Below are positions 49,952 to 62,723 of a DNA stretch of 64,000 bases, in pieces; the stretch's first letter is position 1; each line of letters begins with the position of its first letter. The notes beneath the pieces were generated by a model that made no database searches, was not told the DNA's origin, and was given only the letters and a program-made list of their open reading frames with translations. Source of the stretch: Planoprotostelium fungivorum (lineage: Eukaryota; Evosea; Variosea; Cavosteliida; Cavosteliaceae). The translations under genes and the position numbers were made by a program. The stretch is taken from assembly GCA_003024175.1 (NCBI GenBank), contig MDYQ01000001.1, positions 1-64,000 on the forward strand, given 5' to 3'.

Positions 49952-50236
49952 AGAGATGTTCCCTTCTCTAGCCCTTCATTTTGGCTGAATAAAATGTGCT
50001 CGGATGTTCGGTCTTCTTGTAAGGGAAACCCATGTATCTGATTCACGAGATCTTCCTTTGAACTCCCATTGCTACTAGTAGCGAAGTGAACAAGCAAGGT
50101 TTACATAGAGTGCAATAAGCGAGGGAAACACAGAAGGTAGAAGAATATTCTTTCGTGCCTCTTCCATTTATCTCTGAGAGGCTTGACGTTGCAGACCTTT
50201 CATTGCAATAGTTCTCGTGTAATAAGTGCGTGCCAG

Positions 50237-51130
50237 CTAAATCAAAATACATCCTCCCGTCTTTTTGGGGGGTGGCTTCTTCGACGTCTTACCCTCTCCA
50301 CTATTCGCCCTTCTGTATCTTCGGGCAAGGCGTATCAATTCGTAGAAACACTCGTCAATGTTGATCTTCTCCTTGGCAGACGTCTCGAAAAAGGGGATGC
50401 CCCATTGCTTCGCCAGCTCTCTTCCCTCCTGTGTCAAATTCAGTTCGGATCCTCTGAATACCAATCACGAGAGAGTTTGATTGGTGTGAAAGTATGTATC
50501 ATGGAGGTAGGAATGATGTGGATATCACGAGGTACTGCTGAGATGGATAGAGTGGATTGAAGATGAAAAGTATGTTCACCAGTGTGGGTACAACACGCAT
50601 CTCTTCAAGGTCGCACTTGTTTCCAATGAGAACCATGGGGATGATTTGAGACTCGGGAGAGTTGCAGTCTGCGAGATTTCGATCTTGGGTCTGATAAATC
50701 TTATCTCTGAAGAGGTTGCACTCCTACACAAAATGAGCCAAAGTATCACAAAATACCACCTTGAATGATTCTTTGGATGCTATAGAGTAAACTAGAAAAA
50801 AACAATCTCCCGTCCGGATGTACTGCTCTCGCAATGAGCTGTACTCTTCTTGTCCTGCAGTATCTGAAGCCATCATGAGAAGTTACGGATTAAGAGGAAG
50901 GGGATTTAACATACCCAATATGTCTAGTGTAACCGCTTCATCGTCGACGACCAAGGATTTACGGTATGCCTCCTCGATTGTGGGGTCATATTCGGAGATA
51001 AATTTGTTCTAAGGAAAAGGGTTAGAGTCTGCGACTTTCGTCTATACCCCACCTGGAGGAACATCATCGTGATAGAGCTCTTGCCCACTGCTCCTCCTCC
51101 TAAAACTACTTGTTTGAAGTTTGATGACAT
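50237..51130 (-). CDS. Ras-family small GTPase
   Basis: The start at 51130 encodes [20 protein letters not shown] (P-loop with Gly at the codon-12 position). Successive exons give YDPTIEEAY (switch I), [17 protein letters not shown] (switch II), VLIGNKCDL (base specificity) and [11 protein letters not shown]. It ends in a basic tail [10 protein letters not shown] and the CAAX box CILI at 50237. All five G motifs and the prenylation box are intact, and the size is that of a Ras subfamily GTPase of about 190 residues. The terminal Ile would favour geranylgeranylation, but that is inference. The start is 135 bp from the divergent aminotransferase gene. Confidence 0.95.
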
Positions 51131-51265
51131 CGAATACGTGTTATCGGGTGAAAGAGGGTCTCCTCTGAGGTCGGTTGTGAGTTGTGAGCCGATGTTCTTT
51201 CGCGCAGAAAAATATGTCTCCGAAACATTAAATGCCGCCTGTTTTATTCAAAAGACACACACATC

Positions 51266-52946
51266 ATGTCCAAGTTCGTCGCGTCCACAAGGGTATTGAA
51301 CACACCTCAGTCTGTTATCGGTTCAGCCTTAAAGTTTTACAAAGAAGGTGTGAGAGCCGTGTCTTCTATTTTTTGATGTCAAATTTAGGTGTAACAACAA
51401 ACCTATCACAAGTGAGCGATTGTACGTACAAAACACTCTAACTATTTGGAAGGGTTTGGTATACTGGAAACCTGCTCCTGATTCCATCTCAACTGTTCAA
51501 GAATATGCACTCGAGGACTCTTGCCATCGTTATGGAGCCATAGAAGGCGATTTGGGGCTGCTGAATGCGATACACAAAAAAATACAACAAGTAACTGAGT
51601 TGAGAGGGAGTTGAGTAACAATAACAGGTAAACAACCTCAGAAATAAGAGAGTAATGGTCACTCCAGGCAGTAACGCAGGTATTTGATGAAAGAGAAGCA
51701 GTGTTGATTGGAAATAGCATTTGTGTCATCAATGGTCGTCTTAACCGATCCTGGGGATGAGGTGAGTGATACAATTCACATGGATGCACCAAATATTCCA
51801 GGTTATATTGTTTGCACCCTACTTTTTCAATCACGAGATGTCAATCCGATTAACTGGTGCCATTCCTGTTGTTGGTAAGGCAGACACGACTTCATCCTCT
51901 TATTGACTCATTAGTTCCTCCCAACATGACCAACTACCAATCCAGTCCAACAGAGCTGATCAAACATATAACACCAAAAACAAAAGTAAACAGGAGCAAA
52001 GAGGGTGTGCTGACAAGATGAAGGTGGTTGTACTATGCAATCCCAGTAATCCGTCAGGAGCAGTGACAGGACAGGCGGAAGTAGAGGAGATACAGAAGAT
52101 ATGTTTGGATAGGGGTATCTGGCTGATCAGTGATGAAGCGTATGAAGACTTTGTCTTTGATGGACAGGTGAACGCTTGATTGTATCCCACACTGATTGTA
52201 GCTAGAAGCATTACTCTCCAGACGGACCAAATGTAATCAATCTATACACAATGTCAAAGGGTTCTGCAATGGCTGGTGAGAAATAGAGATGAGCCTATAA
52301 TCAATTGAAAGGGTGGCGCATTGGATATGCAGTGTATCCACCTTACTTGGATGAATTCTTTGGAAAGACTCAAGACTCCTGTGTGTAGACAATGATTGGT
52401 GTATTGATATAGCAACAGTCATCATTCACGCTAGCCATATAAGCCAGAAGATGGCAGAGACAATGTTACATCACAACAGAGAGGTTTTACGGGAGAGAGT
52501 GAATTCATTACAAGTACACCGCAAGGCATTATGGAATGTAATCAAAGACTTTCCAGGCAAGATAATTTGCCAATTGTATCTAACAACTATCAGGCTCAAT
52601 AAAAACACACGGAGTGAGGGCAGCAGCCAGATATTTTATGACAGTAACAGGCATTCTACTTTTTGATCAAGCTCCCCAATTCCCTTCCAGCTGACAAATG
52701 GGTTCAATATATATCTGAAAAACACAATGTGAGATTAGGAACCAACGGCTCAATAATACAGGCAGGTATTGTTGTCATCTTGTGAGGGATGTGGGTTGCC
52801 TGGTTATCTTCGCATTGCATATGGAGCAATACAACCAAATGACATACTAAAGGTATCAATATCAATAAACAGTCTCCTGAACATTATAGGTTACTGAAAG
52901 ACTTCGTGTAGCATTGGAGGACATATGGGAAGGAGAGTCTGCCTGA
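51266..52946 (+). CDS. class I/II PLP-dependent aminotransferase
   Basis: Ten or more tiny exons join in phase from ATG 51266 (MSKFVASTRVLNTPQSVIGS). Landmarks are YGAIEGDLGLLNAIHKKI, VMVTPGSN, the cofactor-binding NPSNPSGAV (about 52050), ISDEAYEDFVFDG (about 52130), and TMSKGSAMAGWRIGYAV with the Schiff-base Lys (about 52255-52330). Later come HGAFYFLIKLP and GLPGYLRIAYGAI, with the carboxylate-binding Arg. The gene ends IWEGESA at 52946. The layout is that of aspartate/kynurenine-type aminotransferases of about 390 residues. The substrate cannot be read from sequence. Introns are all 35-45 nt; one uses a GC donor (GCAAGA) near 52555. Confidence 0.9.
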
Positions 52947-55309
52947 AATAAATCTCATCAATAGTTGCAATATAATGGATGATCAGCAATATACAGACTA
53001 TAGCACTCTGAAGGTAGTTTCATCAGCAGAGGTGAGAGTGTGGAGGTAAAAAGCTTCCTGTGTGCCTGATTTGGAGGCAGAATTGAGTTAGCATAGATTG
53101 TAAGCATACCAACAATTTGTTGTTGACTCTTACATTGCCCACTAGGTGATTGGCATTTTCTGAAAGTGGATAGTCAAGACTGAACCTTGTGGGATTGCTT
53201 AAGGCAGCATAACTTTGCTTGATCTACTTGTTGAATAGTGTAAGGGATAGGGTAGGTGTGTGAGATGCCACACCTCCACTAGAATGCGGTATATGGACCT
53301 TGTATTGCTTCAGGCAGCATAGCTTTACTTGTAGCTCTGGCCCAAGTGATTTTGACAAGGATATATTGGACCATTGAGAAAAAAGAACACATAGGAACCA
53401 GTAAATGCTAAAGTGGTAGGAATTAATGAAGTTTTACTTACAACCTTGTTGACTTGTTATGCAGATTTGGTAAAGCAAAATGCTGAGAAGTGATAAACAA
53501 AGTATATATAGACTTACGCTCAATTGAACAGTCAGTTGAAGTCAACTTAATCTACATGTTTGAACTTTTGGTGCACAACATATGCAAAAAAATGACATAA
53601 CTTCTCAATGATGTATGCAAAAAACATTGAAAATACTCCAAGATCGAGCTGTCTGCGCACGCACAGTGAGTACCATCTTTGGAATATTCTGTATTTTTTT
53701 TGAATTTTACATCAACTTTTCTTATTATCTTGAAGCTGTAATAAGACTGCACATGCATAGTCTATTGAATCTGTAAAGTAGCTCTTGATGTGTCTGCAAA
53801 ATCACAACATTGTGATTTGTTTGCATCATCACTGCAATTGAAGTTGACCATATGATATTACAACACTTCATCACATATTTCAATTACAACTGTTGTAATG
53901 TGGAGAAGAAGACAGCAAGTATTTGCAAAAAAAGCTTATTTTTCCCAGATATTGGGTTTGTACATTCTTCTTTTTCTCAATGGTCAATATATGTTTTGTG
54001 ATTTGTTTATGCTGATGGTGAGGCCTCTCTGTCTGAGTATACGTGTCTCTGGTGTTGTGGAAGACATCTCTCAGATATCTTGAAGATGTAATAGAGAACA
54101 AGTAGAGGAGATGGTTGTTACCATGACAGTGGTCTTTTGAACGCATTTTGTAAGATATTTTGAGATCTTGCCATAACAGTGGTTATATATAAACTAAACT
54201 CTTTCTGGTTGTGTTGATAGAGGCCATACAGAACCATTTCACTGTATTATGTAAACCAAAAAATCGAAACAAGAAGTATGGTATGTATGATATGAGCAGG
54301 AAACCAGCAGAACACTAATAAATGGAGCACACACAATATACATAATTATAACAGTAAACTTGAAGAAATCAATAAAAGACTGATGTGAATCCAACACCTC
54401 ATTTCATCAATACAATCACTTCTGCATTGAGATATTACAGGGGAAATGTGAACCCTCAGAGATGTTTGACAACAAACTATCAAGACCAACTTAACAAAAA
54501 ACTAACAGTAATGAAATGGAAGATTTCACATTATCATGCAAATAAACCTACCTTTGAAAGTATTTAGAACATGACTATGGGGTATATGAAATTCTTCCAA
54601 CAATAGTGGATCATACATACCATCACTAAGCCCTAAACCTCCCAAACTCCTTACACCCTAAACCATATTTTGTAAACCTAAACCTAAATCAAAATCACGA
54701 TTTGTAAACCTAACTTATGAACTAAAGACTCACATTGTACACTCTATATCCTCAACTACAAAAATAATATTTTGCAAATAAGATAACTTTTTTGTCAGGT
54801 GTTACATGGACATCATTTACTCCAAAACAATAAAGTAGATACATAAATATTGATAATGTGAAAAGTTTACAAAATATACAATGTGCACAGACAGCCTCAT
54901 CATTGAATAACTTTATAATTGTTTTTGTATGTATCATTAAGAATTTCCTAGTACCTCAATTCGCATATATCTCTTTTGATACTTTTTTTTTGGGTCTCCC
55001 CACTGGACTGCAGAGTTCAAAGTTATCAGTTGGCCAGCAATGGCTTAGTAGCCCCTAACGGGGTCAAATTGATGTCTGAATAAGACCTGAACCTGAACCT
55101 GATCTACTTGTACCCTTTTGACTTCTGCTGTATATTCATTTCCTTCTTTCAGCAATTCCTGTAGCCTCTCCTCATATCTTTTATTGTTAATTTTCATATA
55201 TTACTTTTTGTTGTTATATTTTGTCAGTTCTCTCTCAAACAGTCCTTTGAGATTCTCAGATTCCTCATTCAGATCACATTTCTTACCTCTGATCTTTGTA
55301 TTCTGTATA
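52947..55309. other. AT-rich gene-free island
   Basis: About 2.4 kb show no supportable gene, in contrast with the dense coding elsewhere. Base composition is clearly AT-richer. A 40-bp segment (about 53183-53222, CTTGTGGGATTGCTTAAGGC and on) recurs in altered form at about 53295-53335. Around 54630-54720 there are scattered CCCTAAAC/CCTAAACC words that look telomere-like but are irregular. Near 55040-55110 a TGAACCTGAACCTGA stretch may be a retroposon end. I cannot assign any of these. Confidence 0.5.
53183..53335 (+). repeat. diverged direct repeat pair of about 40 bp
   Basis: CCTTGTGGGATTGCTTAAGG and the bases after it at 53183-53222 match CCTTGTATTGCTTCAGGCAG and on at about 53295-53335, with substitutions and a small indel. 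The two sit about 105 bp apart in the AT-rich island. Function unknown; it may be a remnant of a local duplication. Confidence 0.45.
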
Positions 55310-55497
55310 CCAATAATCCTCAAGACCAATGCATCGGATTTCGCGATAAGTGGTATACTTTTGCAGGAACATTGCAATGGTGTACATCCAGTGGGATTTT
55401 ATTCTCGTGAGCTTCGAACAGAAGAGTTGAATTACGATACGCACAACAAAGAATTTGTTAGCAATTGTTGAGAGCTTCAAGGCGTGGAGACGATCAA
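55310..55497 (+). mobile_element. Ty3/gypsy-like RNase H fragment (fossil)
   Basis: A short piece on the plus strand resembles the RNase H region that follows reverse transcriptase in Ty3/gypsy elements (SGILLQEHCNGVHPVGFYSR, then ELNYDTHNKEF). It is a fragment only, and points away from the reverse-transcriptase piece next to it. It looks old and broken. Confidence 0.65.
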
Positions 55498-56469
55498 AGA
55501 ATAATCCTTGATGAACGATCGATAGAAATTACATAATCCCAAGAACAATTGTAGAGCCTTCAGGTCTCGTGGTGCTTCCCAATCTACAATTCGGGCCACT
55601 CGATCTTCTATCATATGCACGCCAGTCGAATTGATCCTATACCCAAGGAACTCGACCGACTCTTGATGAAATCTGCATTTTTTCAGATTTATCGGCAGCG
55701 CGTGCTCTCTACATCGCTGTAATACTTTATGAACGTGATCCACGTGAGCCTCTTCGGTCTCACTGAAGATCAAGAAGTCGTCTAAATAGATTTGGACAAA
55801 TATGTCCAACATATTGTGAAAACACCGATTAACATCGGTGTGTTTGAAATTTTCCCGGCGCGTTTGACAACCCAAATGGCAACACAAGATACTCGAACAT
55901 TCCAAAACAGGTTCGAAATGCGGTCTTCCACTCATCGCCCAATCTGATTCGGCACAACCAATAAGCATCTTTCAGATCTAACGTAGTGAAGATCTTAGAG
56001 CCTGCCAATCAATTGACCATCTCATCAATCCGGGGTAATGGATAAACGTTTTTGACCGTTAAGTCATTCAAGCGTCTGTAATCTACGCAGAGTTGTAACA
56101 ACCCATCTTTTTTGCAAGCAAACACTATAGGCGCTCTGCAGGGCAATTTCAAGGGTCGTATTAATCCCTTACCCAACATGTCCGTTATGTACAGACGTCT
56201 GAACGATCTCAAACTCTTTCTCTGACATTGTACAATGGACTGAAGGGAGGTATCTTTCCATCCTTGAGCTCAATACTAAAGTCTTGAATCCCGTGCTCAG
56301 GGAGTTCACGCAGGCCATCAGAGGAGACATCTTTGTATTCATTGTATATTGTAGGTATCGATGTCTCTGATTTTGACGGCACCGCAGCCAAAGTTGTTGC
56401 GATCTTCAATGATGAATTATTCGCCAGATAAACAAAGGCGTAACAGTATTCATCACTAAGCAATATCAT
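55477..56469 (-). mobile_element. Ty3/gypsy-like reverse transcriptase remnant (fossil)
   Basis: The minus strand carries the region before and within a Ty3/gypsy-type reverse transcriptase: a segment ahead of the fingers, the CVDYRRLNDLTV block, the YLDDFLIFS catalytic block and a following GYRINSTG block. No long terminal repeats, gag or integrase were recognised nearby. The element is incomplete with several breaks, so it is a fossil. The neighbouring RNase H piece lies in the opposite direction, which implies rearrangement after insertion. Confidence 0.75.
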
Positions 56470-56859
56470 CTTCTCCTCTGTGCTATCTTGACTGTACTGT
56501 TGAGTTCCAATGTGAGATCGACAAAAGAAGCAAACTTGACCTATGTTTTCTGTAGCATCTGAGACCTATTCCCGTTCATATGCTCCATTTCAATGGGAGT
56601 TAGTGCAGTGCCTCACTCACAGTTGGATGACTCCCCAAAATGAATGTAAGCTCCTCTTCTGCAAAGTCTTGTAGTTTGAAGCACCCAATTTTACTTTACA
56701 ATAAATATGTTCTGCAATTATTAGATCTAATCTTAAGAAGACTTCTTCTCCTTCTTCTGTTTCTGTCATCTTCAGATCGATTAGCTATCATCTGATGAGA
56801 GTCATAGACAAGTTCAAAATCAACAATTTAAGTAAATTGATATACTAAATGGACAGTTT
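56470..56859. other. AT-rich intergenic, no gene seen
   Basis: About 390 bp lie between the reverse-transcriptase remnant and the 3' end of the next gene. No frame or repeat was recognised. Confidence 0.35.
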
Positions 56860-59123
56860 CTAAAAGTTGATTGAGATACCAGGCCATTTTGCTTGAGCTG
56901 CTGCTAGTACTAACAGTCGCGGATCGTCCTTTCTCGCTTGTCTCCTCCTACTGGCCTACTGTATTATAAACAATTATATTGACAGATTCTTTAAGACTTA
57001 CCACAACCGTGTTGAGATGAGCAATGATGGCGGCATCGGTCTTCTGTCCGAGTTCGAGTATCTAAAAATGTAAGTGATCATCTTTTTCAAACTCGCCTCT
57101 CTTTTGCTCGTTTCGCTCAACCAATTGTGTGCTAATTCCATTCTTCTAGAGCACCAGTTGGAATTCTCAATGATGATGTGGCAAATTCGGCATTTGGTAA
57201 CAAACTTGGTGTCCTCGTCATCGCTATTGAAGGTTAAATTGGTATGATCGAGATGGAAATCACCTGCTCGAGTCGAGTTCTGGTTTGTTGGGCTCTTTTC
57301 CACCAACTCTGGATATATTTAGTCGATGTGTTAAGTCTTATAAAGAAGACACAAACTCGCTGGCGAAGTTGGTTTCTGCGCGTATGGTCATCTTTGGTCG
57401 TCTGTTTGTTTTCTTCGAAGAGTTTCGTTCAGCGCGAAGAAAACTCGCACCTGCGAATGCGAACAAACACCATCATGCAGTCTTGTACTTGCCTGAACAG
57501 GATCTTGGCCTTGCGGCTGTTGGCTAGGGCAAAAAGGTTGGTGGTCTCTGTTTGGCTATGTCTCTTTGTCTGATCTACAATCCCTCTGTCTTGAATGGAC
57601 AATGAACAACTAACAACCAAATACTGGTTGATCAGAACGAGCAAAGAACAAGTTTGAACAACCAGTGATGAATAACCAAATGCATCAAGTGGCCAAAAAT
57701 GGACAACAAAAAGTAAACAGAGAACAATGAGAGGCAAACAATGGGTGGGCAATAAAGAGTGATAAATTCAAGTGACAAACAACGAGAGGCAGACAACTGC
57801 AGAGAACAAAAAGTGGCAAACAACAACAAGCAAACAACAATGGAAATAAGTAGCCACTATGATCTATTCTGAGAGCTGACTGTCCAGGAAAGAGCTTGTT
57901 GAAGGTGAGAATTTTGAGGTGTACCTTGTCACACCCCGTTGTGCCCATCTGAAGGTATTACTTTCACTCTCATCATGTCCACTCACTTGCGAGTGGCTGC
58001 AGGGTTTGTCGCAGGTTGTGTGTCTATGGAATGGTTTACTATTTCGCTCTCTAATGCAATGGCTTGATGTCTTTCAATTTCAGAACCTTGTGTTGTTGAT
58101 TCTGCTTTCCATTGCACGATCAAATCTTCTGCTCACTACGTCATTCTCGATAATAATTGGATTATGCAAAAGTACCCTTTTTGTCTTCTGTTGAATCATG
58201 AATAACAATGTCGTCCACATCAGCAATGATTCTACTTATATCTCTTGTGGCTTTGGATTCTACTGCTGTCTCTGGTGATTTTGGTACACTGTCACTCTGT
58301 ATTTGGTTTATTCTCCTTCATTAAATGAACCGACGAAAAGTTATTACACTCACTGTTTCATCATACTTGGCTGATGTTCCAACAATTTGAGCCTCCTATA
58401 AGGACTTGTGAGTTGATTGAAGGTCATTGATGAAATATTGGGTTATGAGCTGCAGTTCACTGACCTCAGTGGCAAATCGCAGCGTGAGGCCCTTCCTCTC
58501 CGCAGATTTTGGTGAACGGAAGGAAGATTTCTTTTCAACTTGTGGATTCTTTGGCGTTCTGACCTACAAAGGTTGAATGAACAATGATTCGAACTTCGGA
58601 TGAGAACCTCAGTCAGGCTGGGTGAAGGCAAGGAATTTCTGCGATCTCGACCTTCATTTGATGTTTTATCGTTGTGTTGATTGATCTTGGAGGACTTCCT
58701 CTGCTTCTTCTTATGATCCATCTCCTCCCATTCTTTCAAAATGGTGTTGATCGTCTTTCCATTGATCAATCGAGGTGAATTTAGTGTGGCTGTCCGATTC
58801 TCATTTTGAGTACAGGAGTGAATTGTCACCTGACGATTGTGCTCGAGGCCGAGATTGAAGGCTTCTACTCTTTCTGTTCGCTCTCGCATTCACTGTTTGA
58901 TCGTTCTTTACATTCTGATAATACCTCAGATGTCTTAAATTGCATTCTTACTTACAGTTGAGGTTTTCGGATCGTAAGAGCTCTCTTGCTCTCTTGTCGC
59001 ACGATAGACAACTTCGTGGTCGTTTTTATCTCCTCGAATTGGTCCACCCATGGATCTCTGAAGAATGAGGCCACCTGACACTTGACGCCACAGCCAAGCC
59101 AAGTTGTAGAGGACATCTATCAT
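56860..59123 (-). CDS. unidentified multi-exon protein
   Basis: Start ATG 59123 encodes MIDVLYNLAWLWRQVSGG and RSMGGPIRGDKNDHEVVYRA. Further exons, joined by short introns where the phase could be followed, give LINGKTINTILKEWEEMDHK and a basic KKKQRKSSK tract. Then come VRTPKNPQVEKKSS and KGLTLRFATE, EAQIVGTSAKYDET, SVPKSPETAVESKA, DLIVQWKAESTTQGSEI and a C-terminal ILELGQKTDAAIIAHLN with RRRQARKDDPRLL, ending near 56860. It is basic, Ser/Thr-Pro rich and helical in places, which suggests a nuclear or cytoskeletal protein. No family was recognised. A low-complexity intron lies at about 57600-57850. Exon borders between 57050 and 57960 are tentative, and two genes are possible. Confidence 0.5.
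57600..57850. repeat. degenerate CAAACAAC-rich repeat
   Basis: Words such as GGCAAACAA, GACAAACAACGA and AAGCAAACAACAA recur every 12-40 bp over about 250 bp. They fall in a probable intron of the unidentified gene. The pattern is irregular; no exact unit was found. Confidence 0.5.
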
Positions 59124-59148
59124 GTAATAAAAAATTCAACTTGGTAAC

Positions 59149-62100
59149 ATGCCACGAGGCCGATCAAGAGATGCAGATGTCACTCGTTTGATTCTATTGG
59201 GAATCATCTTTCACCTTGTATATGCCCTCTCCATCTTCGACATCTATTTTCGATCTCCTCTTGTTCACGGTATGACACCACAACAACAGAAGGGAGAACC
59301 TCCTGCGAAGAGACTTGTGTTGATCGTCGGTGAGAATGGTCAACCCAGTGTTTGACTTCTGAAGTGCACAAGGAGATGGATTACGAGCGGATAAGTTCTA
59401 TGAAAAGGATTCAGCTGAAGGAACAAGAGCACCATTCCTCAGAAGCATCATCGAGGAGAAAGGATCTTTTGGAGTGTCTCACACACGTGTACCAACAGAG
59501 TCCAGACCAGGACACGTAGCACTCATTGCTGGGTTTTATGAGGATCCTTCGGCTGTGACCAAGGGTGAGCTCTGTCGCTTTCGGGTGGAAGAGGGTCATC
59601 TTCTTACTGCCGAAGGGTGGAAGCGAAATCCTGTGGAGTTTGATTCCTTCTTCAATGAGAGTCGCTACACTTGGGCTTTTGGGAGTCCGGATATTCTCCC
59701 TATGTTCGCTGACAACGTGGAACACATTTTTATGGAAATGTACGATCCTGAGGCTGAGGATTTTGCAGCAGGTATGCAATGTTACCCGAATTCAGGAGTA
59801 AGTCTGGGACAGGTGGTAGCCATTTAGACACTTGGGTATTTGACAGAGTGAGGGAGATGTTCAAAAGAGCGGAGGGGAACCAAACGATAGCGGAAATGAT
59901 GCATGAGGAGAGGATTGTCTTCTTCCTGCACCTTTTAGGTGTGCCCTCGTCAAATGTCTCGATACTTAACAAATACCAGGTATCGACACGAATGGACACG
60001 CTTACAGACCGTATTCGGAGGAATATTATGACAACATACGCCTGGTAGACAAAGGAGTTCAGGATATCGTGGCGATATTTGAGGATTACTACAGAGACAA
60101 CCGTACCAGCTTCATCTTCACAGCCGATCACGGAATGAGTAACAAGGGTGAGTGAAATTAACAAACAATTAGATCATTTTGATCAGGTAGTCACGGTGAC
60201 GGGGAGAAGGCAAACACGGAGACACCGATCGTCGCGTGGGGTGCCGGGGTCAATGGACCAAGGATGAACCGTGGAGATCATTCATTTACACCCCCTGAAT
60301 GGGATGTGAGTGGATGGATGAGCATGGATGTCAACCAAGCAGACATCGCTCCCTTGATGGTGGGATTTTGTCAGTGTCAGGCTCAGATAGTACAGTCGAC
60401 ACTGATAGGAGTTCCGCCACCATTGAATAATGTTGGCGTGTTGCCAATAGGCTACTTGAATACCTCTGAAGAATACAAAATACAAAGTCTTTGGACCAAT
60501 GCAAAGCAGATATTGGAACAGTTCAAAGTCAAGTCAGGTGACTCCTACCACCGATGTATGGATTAATACCGATTACAGAATCCAAGAAGAGGACGTCCCT
60601 ATGGTTTCAACCATTCAAGCCGCTGGAGTTCAGCCAATCGATAGAATACGAGATCATCAAACAGATAGCGGATAGAGAATACAAGGTGATATTACTCTGT
60701 CATCATAATTGATGATCTCAGGAAGCAGAAGTTAGTTGCAGACGGCTGATTGCTTCAAGTTTAGATGGCCTCTATTATTTCCAAACGTGAGATGACGAGA
60801 ATGAGCTGAACATTGAATCAACTAGATATGATTGGCTATTACTCCTGTCTGTTGTTAGTGCAGGATACATCGGCTGGATTGCATTCGTTCTACTGTTCCT
60901 GGCTGACCGATTCGTCTATCTGGACCAAAGCAAAAAGGTGTGAAAGATGACAATGAAATACTGAATCTCATCAGACTTTGAATGTAACCACTGTACTTAG
61001 CTTCCTCATTTTTGCAATTTATCTTGCTTTACAGCAGTCGCCCTATATGTACTATTTGTACGTCTGGTTTCCGTGCTATTTCTGGTCCCATCTCTTCAAT
61101 GTATGAATCATCTTTCGTGACTTTTTTAACCCAAGTGTAGTCTCATAATAGGATCAGGGAATATCTTAATTTTGGAAGTAATTTGATGCGCAATCTGAAA
61201 TCTTTTCTACTAGCAATAGGTGAGTGCACTATGCATTCGGATGATTGATACCCAGTAGCTCTCGTTGAGACATTGGTAGTCAGCTTCTTTTACAGGGAGA
61301 TTCTATCTCTCGTCTTTTTGTCTCTCGCACCATGGCCTCTTTTGCACGGTCATCCGAATCTGAGGAAGGTAGGGCTCTTTTGGGCAGCTACGTGTACAGT
61401 CACTGCTTTGTTTCCTCTTATCCCTGCAGATAACGGAGCAAATCTTTCTCTCTCTCTACTTGGAGGTAATGAACGATCACACCTCATGTCTCATCCCTCC
61501 AGGCTTAGTCATGACATTTTTGGCCTTCATGTCACAAACGAGATATTTCTATTCTCTATTCAATCACAAACCCCGGTTGGAGAGGGAGAGGATAAGAAGT
61601 ATTTTGAAGGTGATTTCACGTTATGTCAATCTAATATCAACAGATTCTGTTGATACCACTGTCCATTGTGGTTGTCTTCTCCACAGAGATGAGTCTCCAA
61701 CGAAAAGAGGGACTTCCTATATTGAATCAAGTGTTGAGCTGGACAATGATGTGTGGGTTCTTTGTGACGTGAAGCAACTTAACAAGCATTCAGTGGCAGC
61801 GTTTCCTATGATGGCAACCTTACCTCCCTTTCACCTCGATACTCTAAGTAGCTTATTTGTCACTCTGGCCCCTACCTATGTTCTTCTTTCCATCTCGTAT
61901 CCTTCCCATCTATCACCTCTACGATCGTTTCTTAACCTCCAGTTTTGAAACGATATTCTTTGCTTGCTTGGCGATGATACTGATCTTGTGGATTGTGATA
62001 GAGGAAGCAGTCAGACCGCCCAGTGGCAGGGACACTTTGAGCACCCGAACTCAGACGGTCATATTGGAGGATGTCCGAACCAGTCTTCTTTATGTAAGTG

Positions 62101-62671
62101 TGTGAATATGAATACTTTAATAATCTATGTAGATGTTTTTCGGTGAGTCGATTCGGAGATCCGTTGACTGCTTACATCACCAGGTCTAGCAGCCTTTTTT
62201 GGAACGGGAAATATTGCCTCCATAAGCTCTTTTGAGATTTCATCTGCGTTCAGATTTACCACAGTATTTGAGCCTTTTCTTATGACTTCGCTGCTAGTCT
62301 GGAAGGTGAATCAGGTTCACTTCTGACGACACTCATGTGCTATCAGGTTATAATTCCCTTCGCTCTGGTTGCTCTTGTCTTTCGAGTGATGAGCAGGCGG
62401 CTGCGCATATTTGAGACAGGAAGTCTTTTGCTTGTGGTGGCCTTCTCTGACATCATGTCCCTCACCTTCCTCTTTCTCATCAAAACGGATGGTATTAGCT
62501 GCCAATCTTCCTCTTCTGATGATGACAGGTTCATGGAAAGACATTGGCACATCCATATCTCACTTTGCAGTCTCCAATGCATATATTCTCATCCAATTGC
62601 TGCTTTTTTGGGCAACAGACATTGCGCTCATCCAAATGCAGGTTGTCGAACGGCAAGAGAAATTTCTCTGA
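59149..62671 (+). CDS. PIGN: GPI ethanolamine phosphate transferase 1 (PIG-N/MCD4)
   Basis: The start at 59149 encodes [20 protein letters not shown], whose hydrophobic stretch is a signal anchor. After a 45-nt intron comes [14 protein letters not shown], whose Asp and Thr/Ser region belong to the alkaline-phosphatase-type metal site. [20 protein letters not shown] follows (nucleophile Thr region), then [18 protein letters not shown] and [12 protein letters not shown] with the remaining metal ligands (about 59990-60150), and [36 protein letters not shown] and [13 protein letters not shown] complete the luminal domain. The C-terminal half (about 60840-62660) is a run of membrane segments, ending ERQEKFL at 62671. 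It adds ethanolamine phosphate to the first mannose of GPI anchors in the ER. All metal ligands appear intact. Confidence 0.93.
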
Positions 62672-62723
62672 TAAAGCTTTGAGGAAATATGATTTTTAGT
62701 TTATTGTTCCATTTTCCTTCGCG

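Noticed and set aside
54630-54720. telomere-like CCCTAAAC words
   Set aside because: Irregular spacing and only a few copies; not a telomere tract.
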